64,000 nt of DNA from JABWAJ01 sp038323375 (GCA_038323375.1 JBBQGV010000022.1:1-64000), one strand, 5' to 3'. Counted from the stretch's first letter, positions 1-9,069 are shown. Numbers and translations: made by a program. Notes: generated by a model from the letters alone, not told the origin.

Positions 1-448
1 GTTGCTCCTTACCGACCTGGATGGTCAAATCGGACAAACCGACGTACTGGCCGTTCAAGTCTTGGGTCAGCTGGAGGGCGTGTAATCCGCAGCGCTCTAC
101 CCAGTTGCTGATCGTTTTCCAAGCTGGGGCTTTATATTTCCAGCCCATCAACTCGCTACTGTAGAAGCCAATCGTAGCCGCCGCGCAGCGCAATGACCCG
201 CCATGAAGGACGATGAACACGGCAAGAACCATCATCTGAGCGGGATAGTGGCAGGCAAACACGCGCTCCGGCTGAGTAATAGATTTGAGGTGGGCCACCT
301 CCGCTCGGAGCTTGACGATGGTCTCATTGCGATCACGGATTTGATCTTTGAGTCGGCGGCGCTGACCAGTGCGCTGTTTGGCGCGTTGATGTAACCGAAA
401 TATCGTAGCTTTGAGCGGTGCCCACGTGGAGGTCGTTTTTGGTTTCAC
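1..448 (-). CDS. Insertion-sequence transposase, N-terminal part (runs off the left edge)
   Basis: An open frame of about 149 codons runs from a GTG at 448 to the window edge with no stop. An in-frame TGA lies two codons upstream, so the GTG is the first possible start. The protein begins with a basic segment followed by a charged heptad-like stretch (RRLKDQIRDRNETIVKLRAE), then a Trp/Cys-containing segment (WKTISNWVERCGL). A basic/coiled-coil start followed by a helix-turn-helix-like region is common in DDE transposases of insertion sequences, but I cannot name the IS family. The gene points away from the kinase fragment at 517-1050, whose frame breaks just beside this element, which supports an inserted element. 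The catalytic domain lies outside the window. Confidence 0.6.
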   Translation of the reverse strand, partial: MKPKTTSTWAPLKATIFRLHQRAKQRTGQRRRLKDQIRDRNETIVKLRAEVAHLKSITQPERVFACHYPAQMMVLAVFIVLHGGSLRCAAATIGFYSSELMGWKYKAPAWKTISNWVERCGLHALQLTQDLNGQYVGLSDLTIQVGKEQ

Positions 449-475
449 ACCTCAAAATTACGGAAGCGTGGGCAC
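418..475. repeat. Inverted repeat at the end of the insertion sequence
   Basis: GTGCCCACG at 418-426 is the exact reverse complement of CGTGGGCAC at 467-475, with 40 bases between. It lies at the 5' side of the transposase gene and within about 45 bases of the point where the kinase frame is interrupted, so it probably belongs to the terminus of the element. The exact IS boundary cannot be fixed from one end. Confidence 0.55.
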
Positions 476-516
476 TCTTTTGTCAACTAAAAACGCCGGG
501 GTGAAAGGTAATCAGA

Positions 517-1050
517 TTACACAGCATAGATGTTATTCAGCGCGTTGAACAAAAAATGTGGGTTCGTCTGTGATTTGAGGAACTTCATTTCCGCTTCCAT
601 TTTTTCAGCGCGCAGCGTGGCAGCTTCTTGTTCTTTTCGACTTCCAAACAATGAAATTTCGTATAAAGCACTGCCAATCAATGAAATAAGCAATGGGAAT
701 GTGAAATTGAAACCCCGCGCAAAATTTGGGTTTCCGCCCTGAAATGATGCAAAACCATCCGATTCGGGCAAAACCTTAAAGGCAAAAAAGAACAGTGCCC
801 GACTCAAAACCATTACCGCGAACAAGCCAAAAAAGGCGTAGGCAACGTACTTTTTTTGAAAATAAAGCCTCGGCAAAAACACGAGCAAATTGAGCAAAAC
901 GACCGACAAAACGCCCAATTCCACAAGCAAAAAACGGGGCAGGTTTTGAAAAAAAGTATCCCATCCGCCGAACGCGAGCGGGATGAGCATCCACAAACTG
1001 CACCAAAAAACAATTTGGCGTGCGGTGTTTTTTTGAAAATTGGGTCGCAC
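517..1050 (-). pseudogene. LytS/YehU-type sensor histidine kinase, truncated by IS insertion
   Basis: The 177-residue frame has four hydrophobic segments (roughly residues 12-32, 38-58, 68-92 and 120-140), a short coiled coil, and then the PF06580 His-kinase motif QTNPHFLFNALNNIYA. In this family the phospho-acceptor His is followed by about 200 residues including the ATPase N box. Here the frame stops two codons after the motif, and the adjoining sequence leads into the end of an insertion sequence. The sensor part is therefore present and the catalytic part is missing or lies beyond the element, outside the window. The complete kinase at 32227-33270 shows what is lost. The product cannot bind ATP as it stands. 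Confidence 0.8.
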
Positions 1051-1090
1051 TTTTTTTTGGGTGTAATATATTTCAATTCCCCCGCAAACT

Positions 1091-1173
1091 GTTCACTTTG
1101 CGCCGGAATAAAGCTAACATCAGACTGGAAAAGTGTTCACTTTGCGCCGGCTATGACTGTTCACGTTGCGCCG
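1091..1173. repeat. Three spaced copies of a GTTCACTTTGCGCCG motif
   Basis: GTTCACTTTGCGCCGG occurs at 1091-1106 and 1135-1150, and GTTCACGTTGCGCCG at 1159-1173, all in the same orientation. Repeated short motifs preceded by TG are typical of IS21-family ends, which carry several transposase-binding repeats, so this may be a solitary IS21-type terminus. No istA/istB gene is visible nearby. The rest of 1051-1470 holds no gene that I can support. Confidence 0.5.
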
Positions 1174-1470
1174 TATTATGCAACACCAAGTGTATACAGA
1201 CAGTGCAATGCCAATTATCCAACAATTCTCAGTCCGTTTCCGGCAGGTAATTCCTGGTCATTCCTGACCTTCAGCACCAAGTCGAGCCATAAAGATTCCA
1301 CTCAAATATTAAAAATTCTGGAAAGAAAGTCAAACTGTAGCGCTTTGTTTCGTATCCTTGCCCGATAAATAATCCCGATCATATACGCTTCGACTTCCAG
1401 TACAGGTAGATTGATGTACACCTTAGCCTCAAAATAAACTTTTTACCCTTTCTTTACATCGAAAATTTCT

Positions 1471-3432
1471 ATGACTCAAAAATTTACGCGCCGCTGCATT
1501 TTCTTTCTTGCACTTTTCTCTACAAAGTTACATGCCCAATCGACTTCCGACTACGCAGTACAACTCACCGCCACTACCGTAGTCTCTCCTGCAAGTATAA
1601 CGCTGCATTGGATCAATGATCCTTTGGCAACTTCTTATTCCGTTGATCGCAAAACAAAAACGGCAACTTCATGGGAACCTGCCCTTGTTACTTTACCCGG
1701 TACCGCGAATCAATATAGCGACAATACTGTTGTGGCGGATTCTGCCTATGAATATCGCGTTCAGAAAGTCGCAGCTTCATACACAGGTCGTGGATATATC
1801 TATGCGGGCATCTTGGCACCTCCCATTCATTTTCGGGGAAAAATGCTCTTGATGATAGATTCTCTTTTTAATGCAGCATTGCCAACAGAAATATTTCAAT
1901 TGATGAAAGATATCAGTGCGGATGGCTGGGCTGTAGAAAAATTTGTTGTGGGCAGAAATGATGCAGTGACGGTTGTGAAAGGAATCATTGTAAATGCATA
2001 TAATGCAGATCCAATCCATGTAAAAGCGGTTTTGTTGGTCGGACATATTCCTGTTCCCTATAGCGGCAATATTAATCCTGATGGTCATCCTGATCATTTA
2101 GGCGCTTGGCCTGCTGATGTTTATTATGGAGATATCAATGGCATTTGGACGGATAATCTTGTTAATAATTCCTCAGCAGCGAGGCCTGAAAATAGAAACC
2201 TGCCAGGCGATGGAAAGTTTGATAATAGTTTTGTTCCTACCAATGTTGAATTACAGGTAAGCAGAATTGATTTTAATAATATGCCTTCATTTGCACAAGG
2301 AGAAGTGGCATTGATGAGTTCTTACCTGAATAAGAATCATGCTTATAAATGGAAAATGATTGAGCCAAGTCATCGTTCACTTGTGGATGATAATTTTGGT
2401 GCATTTGGAGGAGAAGCATTTGCAAGTTCTGGTTGGAGAAATTTTTCTCCTTTAGTGGGCGACACAAATATTTTTAATGTTGATTTTATTTCCTCCCTGA
2501 ATACTTCCGATTACCAATGGGCCTATGGTTGCGGCGGCGGTTGGTTTCAGGGAGCGGGAGGCATCGGAACAACAGCAAATTTTTCAGGTAATTCAGTAAA
2601 AGGGATTTTCACGATGCTGTTCGGAAGTTATTTCGGCGATTGGGATTCGCAGGATAATTTTTTACGCGCGCCTTTGTGTGCGGATGATCCTGCATTGACC
2701 TGTGCATGGGCAGGGCGCCCCCATTGGTTTTTCCACCACATGGCCATGGGAGAAAATATCGGCTATTCTGCAAAATGGACCCAGAACAATAGTGGCACGT
2801 ATGTAGAAAATTTCGGATTGCGCTATGTGCACATTGCGCTGATGGGAGATCTTTCCTTGCGCCAAGATGCGATGTTATCGCCATCAACAATAGAAATAAA
2901 AGTTTCCGAAAATAATAATGGCGTAACAGTTAGTTGGGTTTCTTCAACTGACTCCCCGATCGGATATTATGTTTACAGAAGTAATACGGAGTTCGGAAAA
3001 TATAATTTAATTTCTCCTTTGGTCACAGAAAATTCTTTTTTGGATACAAATGAAACATCAGGTTTGTGGTATTACATGGTGCGCGCAGCAAAAATTCAGA
3101 ATTCTCCTTCGGGGACATATATTAATCTGAGTGAAGGAATTGTAGATTCTTTGCAGGTTGATTTCACTTCTGGTGCTCATGATTTTATTTTGACAAATCA
3201 ACTTTCGGTATTTCCGAATCCTGCTTCACAAAGCGTTTTTGTAAGCATTTCGAATCTGGAAACACATGCAGCGCTTCATATATATGACATGTATGGAAAA
3301 TTAATTCTCAAAAGGACAATTTCATCTTCCCTGGAAGAAATTAATGTGTCAGAATTTCCTGCTGGAATTTACCTGCTGAGTATAAATACAATAAAAGGGA
3401 GCGTTGTAAAACGATTTGAAGTTCTGAAGTAG
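1471..3432 (+). CDS. T9SS-secreted protein with a C25 (gingipain)-like domain, probably catalytically dead
   Basis: The 653-residue protein starts with a signal peptide ending near HAQ (residues 1-23) and then a fibronectin type III-like domain (about 28-105). The central region (about 110-450) resembles peptidase family C25: a VLLVGHIPVPYSG strand, then AWPADVYYGDINGIW. A second Fn3-like domain follows (about 475-565), then a type A T9SS sorting domain (about 577-653) with FPNPAS and a terminal FEVLK. In gingipains the catalytic His lies in a GHG motif and the Cys about 30 residues later. The matching places here read YGCGGGW and MLFGSYFGDW, without His or Cys, so peptidase activity is doubtful (my alignment by eye). 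It is probably anchored on the cell surface. Base composition is AT-richer than the genes after 4928. Confidence 0.75.
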   Translation: MTQKFTRRCIFFLALFSTKLHAQSTSDYAVQLTATTVVSPASITLHWINDPLATSYSVDRKTKTATSWEPALVTLPGTANQYSDNTVVADSAYEYRVQKVAASYTGRGYIYAGILAPPIHFRGKMLLMIDSLFNAALPTEIFQLMKDISADGWAVEKFVVGRNDAVTVVKGIIVNAYNADPIHVKAVLLVGHIPVPYSGNINPDGHPDHLGAWPADVYYGDINGIWTDNLVNNSSAARPENRNLPGDGKFDNSFVPTNVELQVSRIDFNNMPSFAQGEVALMSSYLNKNHAYKWKMIEPSHRSLVDDNFGAFGGEAFASSGWRNFSPLVGDTNIFNVDFISSLNTSDYQWAYGCGGGWFQGAGGIGTTANFSGNSVKGIFTMLFGSYFGDWDSQDNFLRAPLCADDPALTCAWAGRPHWFFHHMAMGENIGYSAKWTQNNSGTYVENFGLRYVHIALMGDLSLRQDAMLSPSTIEIKVSENNNGVTVSWVSSTDSPIGYYVYRSNTEFGKYNLISPLVTENSFLDTNETSGLWYYMVRAAKIQNSPSGTYINLSEGIVDSLQVDFTSGAHDFILTNQLSVFPNPASQSVFVSISNLETHAALHIYDMYGKLILKRTISSSLEEINVSEFPAGIYLLSINTIKGSVVKRFEVLK

Positions 3433-3581
3433 GGCGTTTTGCAATTTTGCCTTTGCCAGCGCCTCTTGGGCTAAGGAAAAAAGACCGCTACGTCAACTTG
3501 GGCGAAACAGGCTGTTCAACGCGGCAGTGCTAACATCAACCGACAGTGCTAAAAATAAACAATCAAACAAATTGACATAAA

Positions 3582-3894
3582 ATAAAAAAAATACTCTTTG
3601 CTCTTTCAATGCTTGCAACAATTTCATCGTTTGCAACAAACTATTATGTAAGCCCAACCGGGAGTGCAAGTAATAACGGACTTTCGCCAGCAACAGCAAA
3701 GAACGACATTGAAGATGCAGGACTATTAACCGTTCTTGGTGACACCGTTTTTGTAATGAATGGAACTTACACTTAGGCAAATCCAAATGCGAATGTGGTA
3801 AACATTTATAATTCGGGTACTGCAAACAACTGGATAGTATTTATCAATTATCCCAACCATCATCCCATTATTCAATCATATAACTGGGCAGCAA
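3582..3894 (+). pseudogene. Relic of a secreted parallel beta-helix protein N-terminus
   Basis: Read from ATA at 3582 the frame gives a typical lipid-free signal peptide (KKILFALSMLATISSFAT) followed by NYYVSPTGSASNNGLSPATA, the usual opening of secreted pectate-lyase-like beta-helix proteins of Bacteroidota. Three lesions are visible. The expected ATG is ATA, an in-frame TAG lies at 3774-3776, and the homology stops near 3890, where the next gene relic begins in another frame. The frame-conserving text on both sides of the TAG shows recent decay. It is not expressed as a useful protein. Confidence 0.7.
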
Positions 3895-4887
3895 TTGGAA
3901 TACACAATTTCAGTAAGCGAAGCTATTTCCATTAGAAAAGATCTTTTTGAGAAGTTAAGATTTGAGGTTTTGTCAAGCGAAGACATAACGGACATAAATG
4001 GCAATAAAAGCGTTTTGCAAATTGCAAAAATCAACGAACTTAAATTAGGTGAATCAACAGTTAAAGACATACCCGCTGTTATATTTGAAGAAAACCTGCT
4101 TACTAAATGCTTTGATGTGGATGGTTTTATTGGAAGTAATCTTCTTCGCAATTCGATTATTCAATTTGATTACAAAAACAAGTTAATTCGCATTTCAAGT
4201 GATTTGAATAAACTTGATCTTTCAAATGCAAAAACTTCTGAAATATTTATAGACAAGCAAAGTTCTCCGATATTTAACATACAAATTGGAGAAAAAGCCA
4301 AAGAAATGCTACTTTTTGATACAGGTGCAGATGAACTTTATTCAATGAGTAATACCAACATGAATAAATTTAAAAAGACAAAAACATTCAGTATTATTTC
4401 GGAGAGTTTTGGTTCAAATTCTTTTGGTTTCAATGGCTTGGAACAAGAATCAAAAAACTACAGGTTGTTGATTCCAGAGCTAACCATTCAGGGACTTACG
4501 CTGAAAAACATGGTTTCAGAAACAACCCAAGACTACAATTCACGCATTGGAGCTCGTTTACTCGAATATGGAGTACTTACAATAGACTACAAGAACAGTA
4601 AAAGCCATTTCGAACCATTTTCACAGACAGCCACTCTAAAGGAAGTATTTTGGGGCTTAAGTCCAACTTTTATTGACGGAAAACTTGTCGTTGGTAGAAT
4701 TTGGTCAAAGGAGTTAAAGAAAATATCTGTTGGTGATGAAATCCTCTCAATTAACGAAATAGACATGGGAAGCGTGTCTGAATGTGAGTTTCTTTTAAAC
4801 TCACCATTATTGGATATTAAAGTTGCTACTTTAAAAATTCGAAATCCTAAAGGAGAAATACAGACAATTGAAATTCAAAAAGAATAA
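3895..4887 (+). pseudogene. Retropepsin-like aspartic peptidase with PDZ domain, N-terminus missing
   Basis: The open frame can be read from a TTG at 3895 and gives 330 residues. Residues about 10-110 match the back half of a retropepsin-like lobe (hydrophobic strands, DGFIGSNLLRN). A second lobe follows with a clear LLFDTGADEL motif near residue 140, and a PDZ-like domain ends the protein (about residues 248-330, with GDEILSINE). The first lobe lacks its own DTG motif, which should lie about 10 residues before KDLFEKL, exactly at the join with the beta-helix relic. No signal peptide remains. I infer an N-terminally deleted gene; the C-terminal part is intact and uninterrupted, so an alternative is a live gene using a non-canonical start. 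It is AT-rich, unlike the next gene. Confidence 0.65.
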
Positions 4888-4927
4888 CTACTTTTGAGGA
4901 GCGATGAAGCGCACAAATTGAACAAAC

Positions 4928-7330
4928 ATGAATTGCCGGATTGCGTTACTTATCCTCAGTTGCCTGCTTGTTGGCCTGACAGCCGCTGCCCAGGGTATGC
5001 GATCGTTGAAAAAGAAAGGAACAACCCGGGCAGTGATCGTTGGCATTTCGGATTATCAGGATGCCGGAATCAAAGACCTGCGCTATGCAGACCAGGACGC
5101 GGCGCTTTTTGCCGACTTTCTAAAATCCAAATCAGGGGGGGAGCTTGGCGACCAACAGCTAAAATTGCTGGTGAATGACCGGGCCACCATGGCCGGAATC
5201 CAATCGGCGCTGAAATGGCTTTTGGAAAATTCCAGGCAGGGAGACCAGGCCATTCTCTATTTCGCCGGCCACGGCGATGTGGAAACAAAAGACGAGCAGG
5301 AAAAAGGTTACCTGCTGGCTTACGACACCCCAAAAAACAACTACCGCCTCAACGCCATTGACTTGCAATACCTCAACCGGGACATCATTGGCAAATTAGC
5401 AAATCAGAACATTAAAGTAATCGTCATTACCGACGCCTGCCATTCGGGTGCCCTCGCCGGCGAAAAAATTGGCGGCAGGGAAGCCACCGCAGCCGAACTC
5501 ATGAAACGCTTTTCGGACGAAATAAAAATCCTGTCCTGCCAGCCTTATGAACTTTCGCACGAAGGCCCCCAGTGGGATGGCGGCAGGGGCGTTTTTTCCT
5601 TCTACCTCATCAACGGATTGAAGGGGCTGGCTGATCAAAACCGCGATCAGCAGATAGACCTGTACGAATTGGAGAATTTCCTACAGGAACAGGTGCGGCT
5701 GGCCACAGACAAAACGCAGCATCCGGATGTGTTTGGCGGCAAAAAACAGGAATCGCTTTTTTGGGTAGACGAGGCGACCGTTGCGGTCTTAAAAGCCTCC
5801 GAAAAAGCAGATTTAGAAAAAGGCTTTGAAAAAGACGTGCTCGAAAAATTAGCTACAGAAGAAGGGTACACCCATTACCTGCAGTTTAACAGGGCTCTCC
5901 AAAAAGGCAGCCTGCTTAGCCCGGCGGGGAGTTCTGCCGCAGATTACTACGACGCATTGTATGCGGATACCACGTTCAGGCTTCTGCGTAGCATCATTGA
6001 CGAGCGGCTGACCGTTGCACTGTTGGACTCCGTGCAGCAGGCGATAAACGCCTACCTCCGTACCGACCCGGTTGAACTGGCACAAAGGGATCGGTTTGAC
6101 CATAAATACAGCCGGTTTCCTGCATACCTCAGCAAAGCCGCTCAAATACTCGGCCCCAACGACGCCCGATACCGGCAAACCTTAGCAAAGCAAGCTTACT
6201 TTGAGGGGCTGATTCTGCGCTTAGAAGCCGAAAAACAAGGCGGCAACGACTCGCTGTACCAACTCGCGCTGGGAAAACAACAACAAGCGTTGCAATACGA
6301 AGACCGTGCAGCTTACATCTACAATGAATTGGGATTGGTGTTGCTGGAATTAGACGAACCCGACCCGGCGCAAGGCCATTTCAGGCAAGCCATGACCCTC
6401 ACGCCTACCTGGGCGCTGCCTTTCAGCAATATGGGCATCAGCTACTCGGAACAAGACAGCCTGGAGCTTGCCCGGCAGTATTACCGAAAAGCCATCGGGT
6501 TGAAGCCCGACTTAGCTTCGGCGTATACCAATCTAGGCAACCTGTTTTTTAAGCTGGAACAGGCCGATTCGGCTGAAATCATGTACCGCCAGGCCATCGC
6601 GTTCAACCCCGCTGATCAATCAAATTATTATTTTATGGGGCTTTTACTGAGCGCCCTCGAAGACCGGGCGCCGGAAGCCAAATCTTATTACCTAAAAGCC
6701 CTGCAACTCGATGATCACTACCCGGAGGCTTGTTACGAATCGGGCAACTTATATTACAGATTAGCGCAGGCCGATTCGGCAGAAATCATGTACCAAAAAG
6801 CGATTGCACTGAATCCTGATTACCTCGAAGCTTATTTGTTTCTCGGTCTCCTGTATTTTGAAAATACCCGGCTGGAAGAAGCCGAAGCGGTATTTTTGAA
6901 AGCCTTGCGCTCCGATGGGTTTTTTCTCCCGGCCTACGAATGTTTGGCTACCTTATATCAATCTGATTGGGCCAAAGCGGTGGCGCTGCTGCAACAGGCC
7001 CCATTAGATGAGATAGATAAAATCAGTGTGCTGTTTGAAACCGGAAAAACGTTTATGCAATCGGAAGCATTTGATGATGCCTTGCGCGCTTTTCGTTTAA
7101 TGCTTGACTTCGACCCCAACGAGCCGCTTGGCCATTATGCATGGTGTACCTATTATGCCCTGCGCGGGCAGGAAGACGAAGCCGTGCATTATTTAGAAAT
7201 GACTTTGGAAAAAGCCCGGGTTAGCGGGGAAGATTATTTTGACAGGATTGCCGAAGATGAAAACCTGGAAGCTATTCGCAAACACAAAAAGTACGTTCAG
7301 ATCATGGCAAAATATTTTCCAGACCGGTAA
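4928..7330 (+). CDS. Secreted caspase-like (peptidase C14) protein with TPR repeats
   Basis: The 800-residue protein has a signal peptide (about 1-22) and a caspase p20-type domain (about 33-280). The dyad is visible: His115 in YFAGHGD and Cys171 in ITDACHSG. After a linker rich in Lys/Glu and a helical region, TPR repeats fill about residues 440-790 (for example two near-identical QADSAEIMY units). In bacterial C14 proteins such dyads are catalytic, usually cutting after Arg or Lys, and TPRs bind partner proteins. The predicted location is periplasmic or outside the cell. It opens a run of three same-strand genes (this, 7584, 8455) that faces a FecR/CHASE2/M48 run on the other strand. The start is the first ATG giving a good signal peptide. 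The sequence is clearly GC-richer than the relic upstream. Confidence 0.85.
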   Translation: MNCRIALLILSCLLVGLTAAAQGMRSLKKKGTTRAVIVGISDYQDAGIKDLRYADQDAALFADFLKSKSGGELGDQQLKLLVNDRATMAGIQSALKWLLENSRQGDQAILYFAGHGDVETKDEQEKGYLLAYDTPKNNYRLNAIDLQYLNRDIIGKLANQNIKVIVITDACHSGALAGEKIGGREATAAELMKRFSDEIKILSCQPYELSHEGPQWDGGRGVFSFYLINGLKGLADQNRDQQIDLYELENFLQEQVRLATDKTQHPDVFGGKKQESLFWVDEATVAVLKASEKADLEKGFEKDVLEKLATEEGYTHYLQFNRALQKGSLLSPAGSSAADYYDALYADTTFRLLRSIIDERLTVALLDSVQQAINAYLRTDPVELAQRDRFDHKYSRFPAYLSKAAQILGPNDARYRQTLAKQAYFEGLILRLEAEKQGGNDSLYQLALGKQQQALQYEDRAAYIYNELGLVLLELDEPDPAQGHFRQAMTLTPTWALPFSNMGISYSEQDSLELARQYYRKAIGLKPDLASAYTNLGNLFFKLEQADSAEIMYRQAIAFNPADQSNYYFMGLLLSALEDRAPEAKSYYLKALQLDDHYPEACYESGNLYYRLAQADSAEIMYQKAIALNPDYLEAYLFLGLLYFENTRLEEAEAVFLKALRSDGFFLPAYECLATLYQSDWAKAVALLQQAPLDEIDKISVLFETGKTFMQSEAFDDALRAFRLMLDFDPNEPLGHYAWCTYYALRGQEDEAVHYLEMTLEKARVSGEDYFDRIAEDENLEAIRKHKKYVQIMAKYFPDR

Positions 7331-7331
7331 A

Positions 7332-7424
7332 TAGTGTCTGTCTTTTATGGTCGCCCCCGTTCATGGGTCTCCCATTTTGGGTGCGAAATACAACGCAGTT
7401 ATCGGACTATAAAGAAAGACACTA
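7332..7424. repeat. Palindromic MITE-like element, family A, short copy
   Basis: The element has terminal inverted repeats TAGTGTCTGTCTTTTAT (7332-7348) and ATAAAGAAAGACACTA (7409-7424) and lies one base after the TAA stop of the caspase gene. Inside the right arm is ATCGGACTATAAAGAAAGAC, the reverse complement of the left end of the copies at 26670 and 31134. The centre contains the hairpin ATGGG-TCT-CCCAT. A further partial end (TAGTGTTTATCTTTA) follows at 7427. The remaining 7442-7583 is AT-rich leader DNA with no gene. Confidence 0.7.
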
Positions 7425-7583
7425 AATAGTGTTTATCTTTACCCGGTAAAAACCAATTAATTCCATATTTACCCTATATTTTATAAGTACTTCGTCAAAA
7501 TTATTTCAATCTATTTTTTTAAATACTTGACTGCCAATTTCTTGTGACACCAAAAACCAATAACTAATAACCAGTAACTACTT

Positions 7584-8369
7584 ATGAGACTCACAACTTT
7601 CCTTATTTGTTTGTATTTAAGCTCCTTTGACCTGGTCGCACAAGGCAACGGTACGCTTCACCTGATCACCAGTATTGATATTGTCAATTCAGACATCGCT
7701 CAGGGATGCAGCAAAGACTATCAAAACACTAACGAACTTTTTAAAGCCGTTGCTGAAATGGGTGGCCTGAATTATCACCCGGTCAATTTGCAATTTGACC
7801 GGGAACAAGTAGAGGCATTTGTCAATAATTTCCAATGTGCCCCTAATGATGTCGTCGTTTTTTTATACTCGGGACATGGGTTCCAATATGACAACGATGG
7901 CGATCTCTGGCCCTGGCCTCATCTATTCTACTGCAACAGAGAAAAAGTGGATATCTACACGGACGCGTGTGAATTAGACCTGGAGGATGTGTATGATTTG
8001 TTGAAGGAAAAAAATCCCCGCATGTCCATTACCCTTGGCAATAGCTGCAATGACCCTTTGGATAGTTCGGAGGAATCCACCCAGACAGCGGGTCAGAAAC
8101 CTGATTTTTCGAAATCCGGAGGGGATTTGCAAAAAATAGGCCTGTTTACCAATTTCCGCGGGCACATCATTGCCTCCGCTTCTTCCCCGGGACAGGGGGC
8201 TTACACCACCGATGAAGAGGGGGCTTATTTTATCGTCGAATTATTTAAATACATTGCGGAAGGCCTCGACTCCGACCAGCCTACTTCCTGGAAAAACATC
8301 CTGGAGCAAACCAAAAACAGCGTTACCGAACGGAACGCAAACCAGACCCCGCAATATAAAATTGAATAA
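7584..8369 (+). CDS. Second secreted caspase-like (C14) protein, no TPR
   Basis: The 261-residue protein starts with a signal peptide (about 1-20, ending VAQ) and consists of a single caspase-fold domain. The catalytic pair can be seen as His98 in LYSGHGFQ and Cys155 in LGNSCNDP. It shares the fold but little sequence with the 4928-7330 protein, so the two are not a recent duplication. An Asp-rich, Trp-rich insert follows the His (about 101-115). The C-terminal half ends without a further domain. It is followed by a purine-rich repeat and by a secreted TPR protein, and the three plus-strand genes probably act together. Confidence 0.8.
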   Translation: MRLTTFLICLYLSSFDLVAQGNGTLHLITSIDIVNSDIAQGCSKDYQNTNELFKAVAEMGGLNYHPVNLQFDREQVEAFVNNFQCAPNDVVVFLYSGHGFQYDNDGDLWPWPHLFYCNREKVDIYTDACELDLEDVYDLLKEKNPRMSITLGNSCNDPLDSSEESTQTAGQKPDFSKSGGDLQKIGLFTNFRGHIIASASSPGQGAYTTDEEGAYFIVELFKYIAEGLDSDQPTSWKNILEQTKNSVTERNANQTPQYKIE

Positions 8370-8373
8370 CCCA

Positions 8374-8425
8374 GGGGAGGGGGAGAGGGGGAGAGGGGGA
8401 GAGGGGGAGAGGGAGAGGGGGAGAG
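8374..8425. repeat. Purine-only (GGGGGAGA)n microsatellite
   Basis: The 52 bases are only G and A on the plus strand and consist of about six GGGGGAGA-like units. They start five bases after the TAA of the caspase gene and end 30 bases before the next ATG. Four or more runs of five G could fold as a G-quadruplex in the transcript. The repeat number is likely variable. Confidence 0.85.
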
Positions 8426-8454
8426 ATTACATTCATCCACAAAACTTAGTTACT

Positions 8455-9063
8455 ATGAGATTCACCATCTTTTTTTTGATTTTGGGGCTTGCATTGCCGG
8501 TTGACGTTTATGCCCAGTCTACCACAGCAAAAGATTTGAAAAACAAATTTACGAGCGCCAGCTCCAGCATGAAGCAAAATAAAAGCAAGACAAAAGATAA
8601 AAAACAGAGTTTGAGCAACCACGTGCGGCCGGATAATATCGAATCTGTAGCCGTAAAAAATGCATTTAAAGAAATAGAGGAAGGCGATTATGACGATGCG
8701 TTAGCACAACTAACCGCCTATTCCAATTCAGATGCTGATGCCGCTTTCGGCCTGGGACTCATTTATTATGAAAATGACCAGCTCGACAATGCCGTAGCCG
8801 CTTTGCAGCTTTCACTCCAGCTCGATCCCAACCAAACGGAAGTGCTTTACGTGCTGGGGCTCGTTTATGCGGAACAAGGCAACTACGACAAAGCAGAAGA
8901 TGCATTCATTGCTTTGCTGGAACAAGACCCCCTCGATCCGGATGCCTGGTACGAGTTGGGATTTCTGTATTATGATGCTGGCTTTACAGAGGATGCGGAT
9001 TTATGCTTAGCCGTCATCCGGGAAATTGATCCCAACTATCCCAATAATAGTTACGAGGATTAA
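8455..9063 (+). CDS. Secreted TPR protein
   Basis: The 202-residue protein starts at ATG 8455, which gives a signal peptide ending VYAQ (about 1-21). The same frame is open upstream to 8170 but that part overlaps the preceding gene and contains the microsatellite, so it is not coding here. A Lys/Ser-rich linker (about 25-60) is followed by three or four TPR units (about 68-200), including YDDALAQL, LDNAVAAL, YDKAEDAF. TPR arrays serve as docking surfaces. Because it follows two caspase-like genes, it may be their partner (inference). It converges on the FecR-like gene with six bases between stop codons. Confidence 0.75.
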   Translation: MRFTIFFLILGLALPVDVYAQSTTAKDLKNKFTSASSSMKQNKSKTKDKKQSLSNHVRPDNIESVAVKNAFKEIEEGDYDDALAQLTAYSNSDADAAFGLGLIYYENDQLDNAVAALQLSLQLDPNQTEVLYVLGLVYAEQGNYDKAEDAFIALLEQDPLDPDAWYELGFLYYDAGFTEDADLCLAVIREIDPNYPNNSYED

Positions 9064-9069
9064 TAAGGG

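Noticed and set aside
203..394. 63-codon plus-strand frame in the IS end
   Set aside because: It is opposite to the longer transposase frame on the minus strand, which has protein-like composition, and shows no motif of its own.
856..1368. 170-codon plus-strand frame over the kinase fragment
   Set aside because: It runs across the antisense of the kinase start and the repeat region, with no domain and poor codon character.
8170..8454. N-terminal extension of the TPR gene
   Set aside because: It overlaps the caspase gene and translates the microsatellite; the ATG at 8455 gives a proper signal peptide.
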